Below, piece after piece: positions 24,473 to 33,338 of a DNA stretch of 64,000 nt (position 1 is its first letter; every line of letters begins with the position of its first letter). This stretch comes from JACCZX01 sp963801035 (GTDB lineage Bacteria; Pseudomonadota; Gammaproteobacteria; Burkholderiales; Burkholderiaceae_F): assembly GCA_963801035.1 (NCBI GenBank), contig CAWDDF010000003.1, positions 62,001 to 126,000 on the forward strand. The letters are read 5' to 3'. The translations under genes and the position numbers were made by a program. Below the pieces are notes generated by a model that was given only the letters and a program-made list of their open reading frames with translations, was not told the origin of the DNA and ran no database searches.

Positions 24473-26041
24473 GTGGATAACGCCGCAGAGGCTGGTCTGA
24501 ACCTTTCGCATACTCTGTTTCGCACCGCTCGGCGCGTGCCGCGCGCGGTGGCGGTGATTGAGCGCGATCGATTGGAGCTCAGTTACGAGGAGCTGGCTGC
24601 GCGCTCGGCGCGCCTGGCTTCGGCACTGCTGCAACTTGGTAGTGCCCCGGGCGCGCGCATCGCACTGTTGGCACACAACTGCGCTGAGTACGTGGAGTTG
24701 TTGTATGCGTGCTGGACGATCGGCGCGTGTGCCGTGCCGATCAACATACGGCTGCATCCGAAGGAAGTTGCATTCATTCTCGACGATGCCGACGTGCGGG
24801 TTGCTTTCGTCACGGACAACATCGATATCAACGCCATCGAGCAACAGCGTACCGGTGCGACGCACTTTGTCGACGTCGAGAGCGCGGCGTATCGCAAGCT
24901 GTTGCACGCGGAGCCGCTGTCGGCGCCGCAATCAGATTCTTCGCAGTCTCCGGCCTGGCTGTTCTACACGAGCGGTACCACCGGCAAACCGAAGGGTGTT
25001 GTGCTGACGCACCGTAACTTGCTGGCGATGGCGCTGAACTATCTCGCCGATGTCGACCATGCTTCAGTCGGCGATCATCTGCTGCATGCAGCACCGATGT
25101 CGCACGGCTCCGGCCTGTACACGATCCCGAATATCGCTGCCGGCGCGACGCAGTTGATTCCGGCGTCGCACGGATTCGACGTCGACGAGATGGCTCACAT
25201 CATCGCGTTTACGCCTCATGTCAAATTTTTCGCGGCACCGACGATGGTGATGCGATTGGTCGACAGCTGGCGTGGCGAGAAGGAGCCACCGAATCTGAAA
25301 TCCATTATCTACGGCGGTGGGCCAATGTACGTTGCAGATTGCCTGCGAGCGCTGGAGTGCTTCGGTCCCAGACTGGTGCAAATCTACGGACAGGGCGAGG
25401 CACCGATGACGATCACCGTGTTGCCCGCCGCTGACCACGTCGATGATCATGATGGCCGTCGCCTCGAGCGGCTCGGCTCGGTCGGGCGCGCACAAACGGG
25501 TATCGAGATAGCGGTGCTCGATGGCAACGACGAGCCGCTCCCGTCAGGCGAGCTTGGCGAAGTCTGCGTGCGTGGCGACGTGGTGATGGCGGGCTACTTG
25601 AACAATCCGGAAGCAACCGCGCAAACGCTCGCCAACGGATGGCTGCACACCGGCGACATTGGCCGCTTCGACGCGCACGGTTACCTGACGCTCGTGGATC
25701 GCAGCAAGGATTTGATCATCTCTGGCGGTTCGAACATTTATCCGCGCGAAGTCGAGGAGGTTCTGTTACGGCATCCTGCAATCAAGGAAGCCGCGGTGCT
25801 TGGTGAGCCCGATGCGCAATGGGGCGAGTCCGTCCTTGCCGTGCTCGTGACGAAGGCAGGACAGCTTGCCAATCAACAAGAGCTCGATTCCTTTTGCCTG
25901 GAGCACATTGCCCGCTTCAAGCGACCCAAGCGCTACGTCTTCGTCGATCAGTTGCCAAGAAATGCAACCGGCAAGGTGCTGAAGCGCGAGTTACGAACGC
26001 AACTCACGCATGGGCAAGACTCAATCGCCATACAGGCGTGA
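24473..26041 (+). CDS. AMP-dependent synthetase/acyl-CoA ligase
   Basis: This adenylate-forming enzyme of about 522 residues activates a carboxylic acid as the AMP ester and then usually the CoA thioester. The ATP loop is WLFYTSGTTGKPKG, motif A5 is QIYGQGEAPMT (Y-G-Q-x-E), A7 is WLHTGDIG, A8 is DRSKDLIISGGSNIYP, and the A10 lysine is in PRNATGKVLKRELR. The start is uncertain: an ATG at 24410 lies right at the tRNA-Val gene, so the GTG at 24473 is preferred; homologues begin near LNLSHTLF. The 3' end overlaps dnaQ convergently. Substrate unknown. Confidence 0.92.
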   Translation: MDNAAEAGLNLSHTLFRTARRVPRAVAVIERDRLELSYEELAARSARLASALLQLGSAPGARIALLAHNCAEYVELLYACWTIGACAVPINIRLHPKEVAFILDDADVRVAFVTDNIDINAIEQQRTGATHFVDVESAAYRKLLHAEPLSAPQSDSSQSPAWLFYTSGTTGKPKGVVLTHRNLLAMALNYLADVDHASVGDHLLHAAPMSHGSGLYTIPNIAAGATQLIPASHGFDVDEMAHIIAFTPHVKFFAAPTMVMRLVDSWRGEKEPPNLKSIIYGGGPMYVADCLRALECFGPRLVQIYGQGEAPMTITVLPAADHVDDHDGRRLERLGSVGRAQTGIEIAVLDGNDEPLPSGELGEVCVRGDVVMAGYLNNPEATAQTLANGWLHTGDIGRFDAHGYLTLVDRSKDLIISGGSNIYPREVEEVLLRHPAIKEAAVLGEPDAQWGESVLAVLVTKAGQLANQQELDSFCLEHIARFKRPKRYVFVDQLPRNATGKVLKRELRTQLTHGQDSIAIQA

Positions 26042-26711
26042 CCTTCGCTTCACGCGCAATCAAGTCGAGCAGTGCCTCGTGCGCCGCGACTTCTTCGTCG
26101 GCGACAGCGACTGCGATCAAGCGACTGACATCGATCGGGCCAAAGTTTGCGGTCAGAGCGTCGTCGTCTAGCACGTCGATCACCAAACTGTCCTGGCCGC
26201 GCGTCATCGCGAGAAAAACGTCGGCCAGCAAGCCGGCATCGAGCAAAGCGCCGTGCAGGGTGCGGTGTGCGTTTGAAACCGCGTAGCGTTCGCACAGCGC
26301 GTCGAGCGAGTTGCGCTTGCCTGGATGCTGTTCGCGCGCGTGCTGCAGCGAGCAGATCACTTTAAGGCAATGATCGGCGAATCGGCTGCGTCCGATGCGA
26401 CGCAGCTCGGCATCGAGAAACTCGATATCGAACTCCGCGTTGTGAATGATGACTTCGGCGTTCTTTACGAATTCGATCAGATCATCGACGATGTCACCAA
26501 ACCTGGGTTTGTCTTCGAGAAACTGCCGGTTGATGCCGTGCACTGCGAGCGCACCTTCGTCGCACTCGCGCTCCGGATTGACGTATTGATGAAAGCGCCG
26601 CTCGGTAATCCTGCGGCCAACGATCTCGATCGCGCCGATCTCGATAATGCGGTGCCCGTCTTTGACTTCAAGGCCGGTGGTCTCGGTATCGAGGACGACC
26701 TGTCTCGCCAT
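26004..26711 (-). CDS. dnaQ: DNA polymerase III epsilon subunit
   Basis: This 235-residue DEDDh exonuclease proofreads for the replicative polymerase. Exo I is VVLDTETTGL, Exo II is IHNAEFDIEFL and Exo III is HRTLHGALLDAGLLADV, carrying the catalytic acids and histidine. The C-terminal extension would contact the alpha subunit. The ATG at 26711 gives the usual MARQVVLDTE start. It lies 13 bases after the RND permease gene on the same strand. Its position near rnhA follows the betaproteobacterial order, but here an RND efflux pair is inserted between them. Confidence 0.95.
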   Translation of the reverse strand: MARQVVLDTETTGLEVKDGHRIIEIGAIEIVGRRITERRFHQYVNPERECDEGALAVHGINRQFLEDKPRFGDIVDDLIEFVKNAEVIIHNAEFDIEFLDAELRRIGRSRFADHCLKVICSLQHAREQHPGKRNSLDALCERYAVSNAHRTLHGALLDAGLLADVFLAMTRGQDSLVIDVLDDDALTANFGPIDVSRLIAVAVADEEVAAHEALLDLIAREAKVTPVWRLSLAHA

Positions 26712-26724
26712 CACGCGCAAACCT

Positions 26725-29700
26725 TCACTCGGCGCCGCTCTCCGCTACCGTGGGCTGTGCGTGGTGATGAGAACCCATCCACTTGCCCAGCGCCTGCTCC
26801 ATCAGCGTGTACATCGTCGGCACGACGTAAAGTGTGAGGAGCGTTCCGAACGACAACCCGCCCACAATGACCCAGCCAATCTGGATGCGGCTCTCGGCGC
26901 CAGCCCCTGATGACAGTGCGAGCGGCAACGCTCCCAGCACCATTGCGCCAGTCGTCATCAAAATCGGCCGCAATCGCAACACTGCTGACTGACGAACGGC
27001 GTCGAACAATTGTTCGCCCCGCTCCTGCAACTGGTTTGCAAACTCGACGATCAGAATGCCGTGCTTCGTAATCAACCCGACTAAGGTGATCACCCCAATC
27101 TGGCTGTAGATGTTCCAGGTGCCGCCGGTGATCCAGAGTGCGAACAATGCACCGGCCATCGATAACGGTACCGATAGCATGATGACGAAGGGGTCGGCAA
27201 AGCTTTCGAACTGCGCCGCAAGGACGAGGTAGATAAAGATCAAAGCCAGAGCGAGGGTGAGGTAAAAGCCACCGCGCGCATCGCGAAACTCGCGCGACTG
27301 CCCGTTCAAGTCGGTCAGAGCATCCGGCGGCAACACGCGCCGCGCCGTGTCGTCCATCATTTTCAGCGCATCGCCGATCGTGTAACCGGGTGCCAGACTT
27401 GCGGTGATAGTCACCGCGCGCAGCCGCTGAAAGTGATTGAGCGATGACGGCGACACGCCCTCGAGCACGCTAACGACATTCGCCAGTTGCACCATCGAGC
27501 CATCGCGCGCCCGCACGTAGATATCACTGATGTCATTCGGCCGGCTGCGATCGCGCGGTGCAACTTGCACGATCACGTCGTACTGCTCGCCGTCTTTCTT
27601 GAAGCGCGTGATCTGGCTGCCGCCTAGCATCGTCTGCAAAGTGCGACCGACAGCCTCGACCGGAATTCCAAGGTCGCCGAGCTTGTCGCGGTTGATATCG
27701 ACGCGCAGCTCAGGCGTGTTCAGTCGCAGGTCCGATTGCGGATTCATCACGATCCCTGTCTTTGAGATCTCGGCGATGAAGTTCTGCACGATTCGGTCAA
27801 GCTCCGCGTATGGCAACTGTGCCATCACCACGTATTCAACGGGCAACGAACGGCCCGACTGGCCGAGAGAAGGCGGATTGACCGCGAAGCCGATCATCCC
27901 CGGCAGACTCTGAAACTGCTGATTTAACTCGCGCGCAATGTCCTGCTGCTTGCGCGTGCGCTCTTCCCACGGCTTCAGGCGCAAAACCGCAGTACCGAAG
28001 TCCACCGACGGGAATCCTGCTATCGCGTTGTAGGCGGCCGCTTCTGGAATCGTCGAGAAAAGCCTTTCGACAGGACGCAGCTGCTCGGACGTGTATTCCA
28101 CAGTCGCTCCCGGCGGAGACTGCATGCGACCGAAGATCACACCTCGATCTTCAAGAGGCGCAAGCTCGGAGCGCAACAACGAGAAGAACAACGCCGCTAT
28201 TCCTGCCGCGATCAGCCATACGACGACAACAATCCATCGACGATCCAACAGCCATGCCAGCGAGCGCGCGTAGCCGTTGGTCATCGCCGTCAGCCAACGT
28301 TCGATCATCGTGAATATCCGGCCGTGCTTTTCTTCATGCTTCAAAAGCTTGCTGCACATCATCGGCGACAGCGTCAGCGCAACGAAGCCGGACACCAACA
28401 CCGCACCCGCCAGCGTCAAGGCGAACTCGATGAAGAGTCGTCCGGTACGCCCGGTCGCAAACGCCAGCGGCGCGAACACGGCCGTCAGCGTCAAAGTCAT
28501 TGCGACGACTGCGAAGCCGATCTCCTTGATGCCCTTGACGGCCGCGGCCACCCGATCCATACCGGATTCGACGTTTCGATAAATGTTTTCCAGCACGACG
28601 ATCGCGTCGTCGACCACGAGACCGATCGCGAGCACCATCGCGAGCAAAGTCAGTGTGTTGATCGTGAATCCGAATGCATACATCAGCGCAAACGAACCAA
28701 CGAGCGCCAGCGGGATCGTCACCAATGGAATCAGCGTCGCTCGAACGTTGCGCAGGAAAAAGAAAATGACCAGCGCGACCAGCAGCACCGCTTCGGCCAC
28801 GGTTCTGAACACCGATTTGATCGAACGATCGATGAAGACCGACGAGTCGTAACTGATGTTGACGCTCATGCCGGCTGGCAAGCTCGGGTTTATCTTGGTC
28901 AGCTCTTCTCGCAGCGCCTTGGACAAATCAAGCGGGTTCGCAACGGCTTGCTTGATAAGTCCCATGTTGATCGACGGCTGGCCGTTGTAGCGCGCGATCA
29001 CGCGCTCGCTCGCCGCGCCAATGACTACGTCGGCAATGTCGCGCAGCCGAACCGGATAGCCTTTCGAATTGGCAATGATCAGATTTTCGAATTGCTCCCG
29101 CGTGCTGACATCCGTTGACGCAACGATCGAGAACTCGCGCTGCGCGGATTCGATGCGCCCCGAGGGAAGCTCGATGTTTTGCCGTCGCAGCGCACTTTCC
29201 ACGTCCTGCGGCGTCAAGCCGTAGCCTGCGAGCCGATCACGGTCGACATTGATGCGCATTGACGTCACGCGCTCACCGAAAATACGCACATCGGCAGCGC
29301 CCGGCAGCACTGAAAGCCTGGGCTTCACATAACGCGTCAGATAGTCGGACACTTCGAGTGGCGTGCGACCACCCGCCGCAACCGACATCCAGATCACCGG
29401 AAACGAATCGGCTTCCACTTTGGCGATCACTGGTTCGTCGACAGTGTCGGGAAGCCGCGCGCGCACGCGCGCCACTTTGTCGCGTACGTCGGCCGCCGCC
29501 GAATCCGGATCGCGCGTGATGCGGAAGCGCACGTTGATCTGGCTTCGCTCGGAGCGGCTCTGCGAAGTCATTAGCTCGACGCCTTCAATGCCTGCCAGCG
29601 AATCCTCGAGCACCTTGGTGACTTGCGATTCGATCACTTCGGCTGACGCACCGGGATACACAGTCTCGACACTGACGACCGGCTCGTCGATGCGCGGATA

Positions 29701-29808
29701 TTCGCGGACTGCGAGTCGCGTGTAAGAAATCGCGCCAATGACGAGCACCAGCAGCGACAGCACCGTCGATAACACAGGCCGGCGTATGCACAGCTCGAAC
29801 AAGCTCAT
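26725..29808 (-). CDS. RND efflux transporter permease (HAE1/AcrB-like)
   Basis: This 1027-residue protein is full length for the hydrophobe/amphiphile efflux-1 family. The N-terminal helix is followed by RLAVREYPRIDEPVVSVETVYPGAS. The membrane core holds LAIGLVVDDAIVVLENIYR (proton-relay aspartates) and FVPLAFATGRTG-type segments. The second half has LNGQSREFRDA and LITKHGILIVEFANQLQE. It forms a trimeric inner-membrane pump exchanging protons for drugs. It overlaps the adaptor gene by four bases. No outer-membrane channel gene is next to it, so a TolC-type partner would be elsewhere. Confidence 0.95.
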   Translation of the reverse strand: MSLFELCIRRPVLSTVLSLLVLVIGAISYTRLAVREYPRIDEPVVSVETVYPGASAEVIESQVTKVLEDSLAGIEGVELMTSQSRSERSQINVRFRITRDPDSAAADVRDKVARVRARLPDTVDEPVIAKVEADSFPVIWMSVAAGGRTPLEVSDYLTRYVKPRLSVLPGAADVRIFGERVTSMRINVDRDRLAGYGLTPQDVESALRRQNIELPSGRIESAQREFSIVASTDVSTREQFENLIIANSKGYPVRLRDIADVVIGAASERVIARYNGQPSINMGLIKQAVANPLDLSKALREELTKINPSLPAGMSVNISYDSSVFIDRSIKSVFRTVAEAVLLVALVIFFFLRNVRATLIPLVTIPLALVGSFALMYAFGFTINTLTLLAMVLAIGLVVDDAIVVLENIYRNVESGMDRVAAAVKGIKEIGFAVVAMTLTLTAVFAPLAFATGRTGRLFIEFALTLAGAVLVSGFVALTLSPMMCSKLLKHEEKHGRIFTMIERWLTAMTNGYARSLAWLLDRRWIVVVVWLIAAGIAALFFSLLRSELAPLEDRGVIFGRMQSPPGATVEYTSEQLRPVERLFSTIPEAAAYNAIAGFPSVDFGTAVLRLKPWEERTRKQQDIARELNQQFQSLPGMIGFAVNPPSLGQSGRSLPVEYVVMAQLPYAELDRIVQNFIAEISKTGIVMNPQSDLRLNTPELRVDINRDKLGDLGIPVEAVGRTLQTMLGGSQITRFKKDGEQYDVIVQVAPRDRSRPNDISDIYVRARDGSMVQLANVVSVLEGVSPSSLNHFQRLRAVTITASLAPGYTIGDALKMMDDTARRVLPPDALTDLNGQSREFRDARGGFYLTLALALIFIYLVLAAQFESFADPFVIMLSVPLSMAGALFALWITGGTWNIYSQIGVITLVGLITKHGILIVEFANQLQERGEQLFDAVRQSAVLRLRPILMTTGAMVLGALPLALSSGAGAESRIQIGWVIVGGLSFGTLLTLYVVPTMYTLMEQALGKWMGSHHHAQPTVAESGAE

Positions 29809-31034
29809 GCGAACACCTCACTCTGGCGCGTAACTGCAGCCTTCAGCGGAGCAGCCTTCGGTTCAACTTTTCCGCTGCCCTCTCCTTTCGGCGCTCCGGG
29901 CCCGGTACCCGAGGTGTTCGGCTGCAAGACTCGAACCGGTTGCCCGTCACGCGACAGGCGCATGCCGGCGGTGACGACCTGGTCACCGCTTTTAAGCCCT
30001 TCGACGATTTCCACCAGCGCCTCGCGACGCACGCCGATCTTCACGGGAATGCGACGCGCTTGCCCTTCAACGACCTTGTAAACAAAGAACTCGGCTCCCT
30101 GCGGCACGATCGCCTCTTCGGGCACCAGCAGCGCATTCGCGCGCTCACCAACGATGACCCTAACGCGAACGAACATCCCGGGGCGCAGCTTGCCACCCGT
30201 GTTGTCGAGCCGCGCGCGTATTTCGAGCGATCTGCCATTGGCGTCGATCCGCGGATTGATCGCATCGATCAATCCGCTGAAGCGCTCGCCCGGAAGCGCA
30301 TCGGCGACGACTTCAATGCCCTGCCCCACCTTGATTTGCGTCAGGTTTCGTTCTGGCAATCGAAAATCGACCTTCAGGATGCGCACATCCTCCACGTTGA
30401 CTAGATCGGTGCCGTCCTTGACATAGTCGCCAAGACTCACGCCGCGAATGCCCACAACGCCGTCGAACGGCGCAACGATGCGCATCTTTGATGACCTGGC
30501 CTGCGCCAGCTTCAGTTTCGCTTCCGCAACCTGTGCGTTGGAAGCGGCCGTATCCTGAGCGCTCGAGCTGATGAACTTGCGGCTTGCCAGATCTTCGCTG
30601 CGCTTCAGGTTTGCCAGAGCCAGGTCGTACTCGGCCTTCATCTGCGCGACTTCGGCTTCGTTCAGTGCGTTGTCGAGCGCAATGAGCATCTGCCCCTTTT
30701 TCACCGCCTGGCCATCCTTGAAGCCAATCGCTGAAATGCGGCCCGACACCTCCGGACGAAGAATCACACTCTCGTTGGATTGCAGCGAGCCAACCGCTTG
30801 CAACTCTTCCTGCACCGTCGTCGGCTTGACCTGAAATACCTCGACAGCAATCGGCGCGGCGGCGGCACCTTTGGCTGCACCCGGCGATGATTTTGACAAA
30901 TCCGGCGCCGCCGAGCCCTTGACTCCGGCCACCGCGTTCGGACCGGGCGATAGCCGATCCACCGCAAAGTAGGCGAGGACTGCGACGATCACCAAGGCAA
31001 CGACCGCCACTACGGTGGTTCGATTTCTTTTCAT
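29805..31034 (-). CDS. RND efflux periplasmic adaptor (membrane fusion protein)
   Basis: This 409-residue protein has an N-terminal membrane anchor (about residues 8-26), a proline/alanine-rich linker and the adaptor modules. The barrel-sandwich part is SGRISAIGFKDGQAVKKGQML, with a coiled coil around KAEYDLALANLKRSEDLASR, then FDGVVGIRGVSLGDYVKDGT. The beta-barrel is near DALPGERFSGLIDAINPRID, and LRPGMFVRVRVI follows. It bridges pump and outer channel. It heads the two-gene operon with the permease. RND subfamily substrates cannot be read from sequence. Confidence 0.93.
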   Translation of the reverse strand: MKRNRTTVVAVVALVIVAVLAYFAVDRLSPGPNAVAGVKGSAAPDLSKSSPGAAKGAAAAPIAVEVFQVKPTTVQEELQAVGSLQSNESVILRPEVSGRISAIGFKDGQAVKKGQMLIALDNALNEAEVAQMKAEYDLALANLKRSEDLASRKFISSSAQDTAASNAQVAEAKLKLAQARSSKMRIVAPFDGVVGIRGVSLGDYVKDGTDLVNVEDVRILKVDFRLPERNLTQIKVGQGIEVVADALPGERFSGLIDAINPRIDANGRSLEIRARLDNTGGKLRPGMFVRVRVIVGERANALLVPEEAIVPQGAEFFVYKVVEGQARRIPVKIGVRREALVEIVEGLKSGDQVVTAGMRLSRDGQPVRVLQPNTSGTGPGAPKGEGSGKVEPKAAPLKAAVTRQSEVFA

Positions 31035-31095
31035 GTCGAGACGCTGCGCCTTTGCGCAACCTGGAGATCCAATTTAGCACCCGCAATCGGGTGCG

Positions 31096-31620
31096 TTACG
31101 TTGAATAGTCAGATGCAGACACTGATTCGACGCCTAGGTTCGCCAGTTCGTCGGCGCGTTCATTGCCGACGTTGCCGGAGTGCCCGCGCACCCACCGCCA
31201 CTCAATCTGGTGCTTGGCTGCGGCGTCGAAAAGACGTTGCCACAAATCGGCATTCTTGACCGGCTTCTTGCTGGCGGTTTTCCATCCTCGCTGCATCCAT
31301 GCCGGCAGCCATTCGGTGATGCCCAATCGCACGTATTGAGAATCGGTGTGCACGATCACGTGGCAACGTCGCTTTAACGAACCCAGCGCCTCGATCACCG
31401 CCATCAGCTCCATGCGGTTGTTAGTCGTCGGATTCTCGCCGCCGAACAATTCCTTCTCGCGATCGCCGTACAGCAGCAACGCACCCCAGCCGCCGGGCCC
31501 CGGATTTCCCTTGCACGCGCCATCCGTATATATATGTACGGGTTCAGGGGCGCCGGATGCGGGCTTCGCACGCACCGGCGACTGACTTTCGGTCAAGTCG
31601 ATGCTGCGACGGTGCCTCAT
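31096..31620 (-). CDS. rnhA: ribonuclease HI
   Basis: This 174-residue enzyme removes RNA from RNA-DNA hybrids. Catalytic residues are seen in IYTDGACKGNPGPGGWG (Asp), NNRMELMAVIEAL (Glu), VHTDSQYVRLGITEWL (Asp) and RGHSGNVGNERADELAN (His, Asp). The N terminus has about 25 extra residues before the first strand. Its ATG overlaps the stop of the methyltransferase gene (ATGA), so the two are coupled, matching the usual betaproteobacterial neighbourhood. Confidence 0.95.
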   Translation of the reverse strand: MRHRRSIDLTESQSPVRAKPASGAPEPVHIYTDGACKGNPGPGGWGALLLYGDREKELFGGENPTTNNRMELMAVIEALGSLKRRCHVIVHTDSQYVRLGITEWLPAWMQRGWKTASKKPVKNADLWQRLFDAAAKHQIEWRWVRGHSGNVGNERADELANLGVESVSASDYST

Positions 31621-32456
31621 CTGCTTGCCGCGGAGCGGACGCCGTCATTTGCGGCGTCAGGCGCATCAATCACGGCCGAGCTCGAGTCGCCGGTAACAAA
31701 TGTGCGGGTTGTCGCCGCCGGTGCAAGCCGTCGTGCCGGCTCCTCCTTGCCCTTCCATACCGCGCCGATCAGCCGCATTCCGCGCACTCGCTTGACGGCA
31801 GTCAGCATGTAGATCGCGCCCAGAAACGGCCACCAGCGGTCGCCTGCTTTTTCCATGAACTGCCAGCGTGCAAGCCAACGCTCCTGCCGCACCGACGGTA
31901 CATAACAACCGAAGCGGCCACGCTCGACATCGAACGACAGCAGCTTCAACCAATCCTTGATGCGAGGAAGCGTCAAAAATCGCCCCTCTCGCGGTAAATA
32001 AGGCGTCGCGCCCAGCCGTGTCAGGTACTGACGGACACCCCAGAGGCTGATCGGATTGAAGCCAGTGATGACGACGTGCCCCTCAGGCACCAGCACACGT
32101 TCGACTTCGCGCAGCACCTGGTGCGGGTCCTCGGTGAATTCCAGGATATGCGGCATCACGACCAGATCGATCGAGTGCGTCGCGAACGGCAGCTCTTCAT
32201 ATCGGTTGATGACGGCAATTCTGGGATGCCCGCTGCTGTAGGCGATCTCAGGCGCACGATCGGCGGCGCAAAAGCGCAATGGCATGCGGTTTTCGCGGAG
32301 CGCGTCGATATCAGGCAGACCCAGCTGCAGCGCGTGGTAGCCGAAAATGTCAACCACGGCGGCATCGAGCTGCAACTGCTCCCAGTCGAGCACGTACTGA
32401 CCGGCGGGTGAGTGCAGAAACTCGGATAACCTTCCAATCGATTCGTCTTCGCTCAT
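31617..32456 (-). CDS. SAM-dependent methyltransferase domain protein
   Basis: This protein of about 279 residues has a Methyltransf_11-like core. The segment ELPFATHSIDLVVMPHILEFTEDPHQVLREVERVLVPEGHVVITGFNP is characteristic: the DLVVMPH strand, a short helix and a lipid/quinone-type VPEGHVVI strand. The SAM glycine loop is degenerate. This gene is commonly found between gloB and rnhA in Betaproteobacteria, but its substrate is unknown. The ATG at 32456 is used. It is divergent from gloB with 22 bases between them. Confidence 0.88.
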   Translation of the reverse strand: MSEDESIGRLSEFLHSPAGQYVLDWEQLQLDAAVVDIFGYHALQLGLPDIDALRENRMPLRFCAADRAPEIAYSSGHPRIAVINRYEELPFATHSIDLVVMPHILEFTEDPHQVLREVERVLVPEGHVVITGFNPISLWGVRQYLTRLGATPYLPREGRFLTLPRIKDWLKLLSFDVERGRFGCYVPSVRQERWLARWQFMEKAGDRWWPFLGAIYMLTAVKRVRGMRLIGAVWKGKEEPARRLAPAATTRTFVTGDSSSAVIDAPDAANDGVRSAASR

Positions 32457-32478
32457 TACTCCGCCAGTGCGCTGACCA

Positions 32479-33258
32479 ATGTCCGACCTGATTATCACGC
32501 CGGTACCGGCGTTCAAAGACAACTACATATGGCTGCTTACGCGGGGCAACGAAGCCGCGGTCGTCGATCCCGGCGATGCAGAGCCCGTCATCCGGGCACT
32601 GGAACAGCAAAAACTTCGGCTAAAGGCGATTCTAGCGACGCACCATCATGCCGATCATGTCGGCGGTCTGGTCACACTTAAGCAACGTTATTCCGCCACT
32701 GCGTACGGGCCCGCACGTGAAAGCGTCGCGCAGCTCGATCATCGTCTGGCTGCCGGAGACCGCATTGAGGTGCTTGGCGCACGCTTCGACGTCATCGACA
32801 TTCCGGGACACACCGCCGGTCATATCGCGTTCTACGCGTCGGGGTTAAAACCACCGGTGTTGTTCTGCGGCGATACGCTGTTCGCCTGCGGGTGCGGCCG
32901 CCTGTTTGAAGGCACGCCAGAGCAAATGCTCGCATCCCTCGACGCTCTCGCGGAATTGCCGGCTGCCACACGTGTTTACTGCGGCCACGAATACACGGTC
33001 GCAAACATCCGCTTTGCGTTGGAAGTCGAGCCCAACAACCGCGAACTGCAAACGCGTGCCGCGATGGCGACCGCGATGCGCAAGCGCGGCGAGCCGACGT
33101 TGCCATCGACGATCGGTATCGAGCTCGACACGAACCCGTTTATGCGCTGCGATATTCCGGCAGTCCGCGCTGCAGCGTCCGCGATCCAGCCGGGCGCCGG
33201 ATTCGCGCGTGTCTCGACGTTTGCGGCAATCCGCAGTTGGAAGGACGGATTCCGCTAG
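32479..33258 (+). CDS. gloB: hydroxyacylglutathione hydrolase (glyoxalase II)
   Basis: This 259-residue metallo-beta-lactamase-fold enzyme hydrolyses S-D-lactoylglutathione. The N terminus reads VPAFKDNYIWLL, the metal site is ATHHHADHVGG, then DIPGHTAGHIAFY, FCGDTLFACGCGR and CGHEYTVANIRFA supply the remaining ligands. The C-terminal helical region contains the NPFMRCDIP stretch that contacts glutathione. It forms the divergent partner of the methyltransferase gene. Confidence 0.95.
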   Translation: MSDLIITPVPAFKDNYIWLLTRGNEAAVVDPGDAEPVIRALEQQKLRLKAILATHHHADHVGGLVTLKQRYSATAYGPARESVAQLDHRLAAGDRIEVLGARFDVIDIPGHTAGHIAFYASGLKPPVLFCGDTLFACGCGRLFEGTPEQMLASLDALAELPAATRVYCGHEYTVANIRFALEVEPNNRELQTRAAMATAMRKRGEPTLPSTIGIELDTNPFMRCDIPAVRAAASAIQPGAGFARVSTFAAIRSWKDGFR

Positions 33259-33338
33259 CGTGTTGCCGTAAGTACACACGGCTTGACGCCCTTTTCACGT
33301 TCTACCTACACTGGCCCGGACACTGTAGATTTTGCAGC

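Noticed and set aside
28324..29118. 264-residue plus-strand frame opposite the RND permease
   Set aside because: Composition is shadow-like and the RND gene fully explains the stretch.
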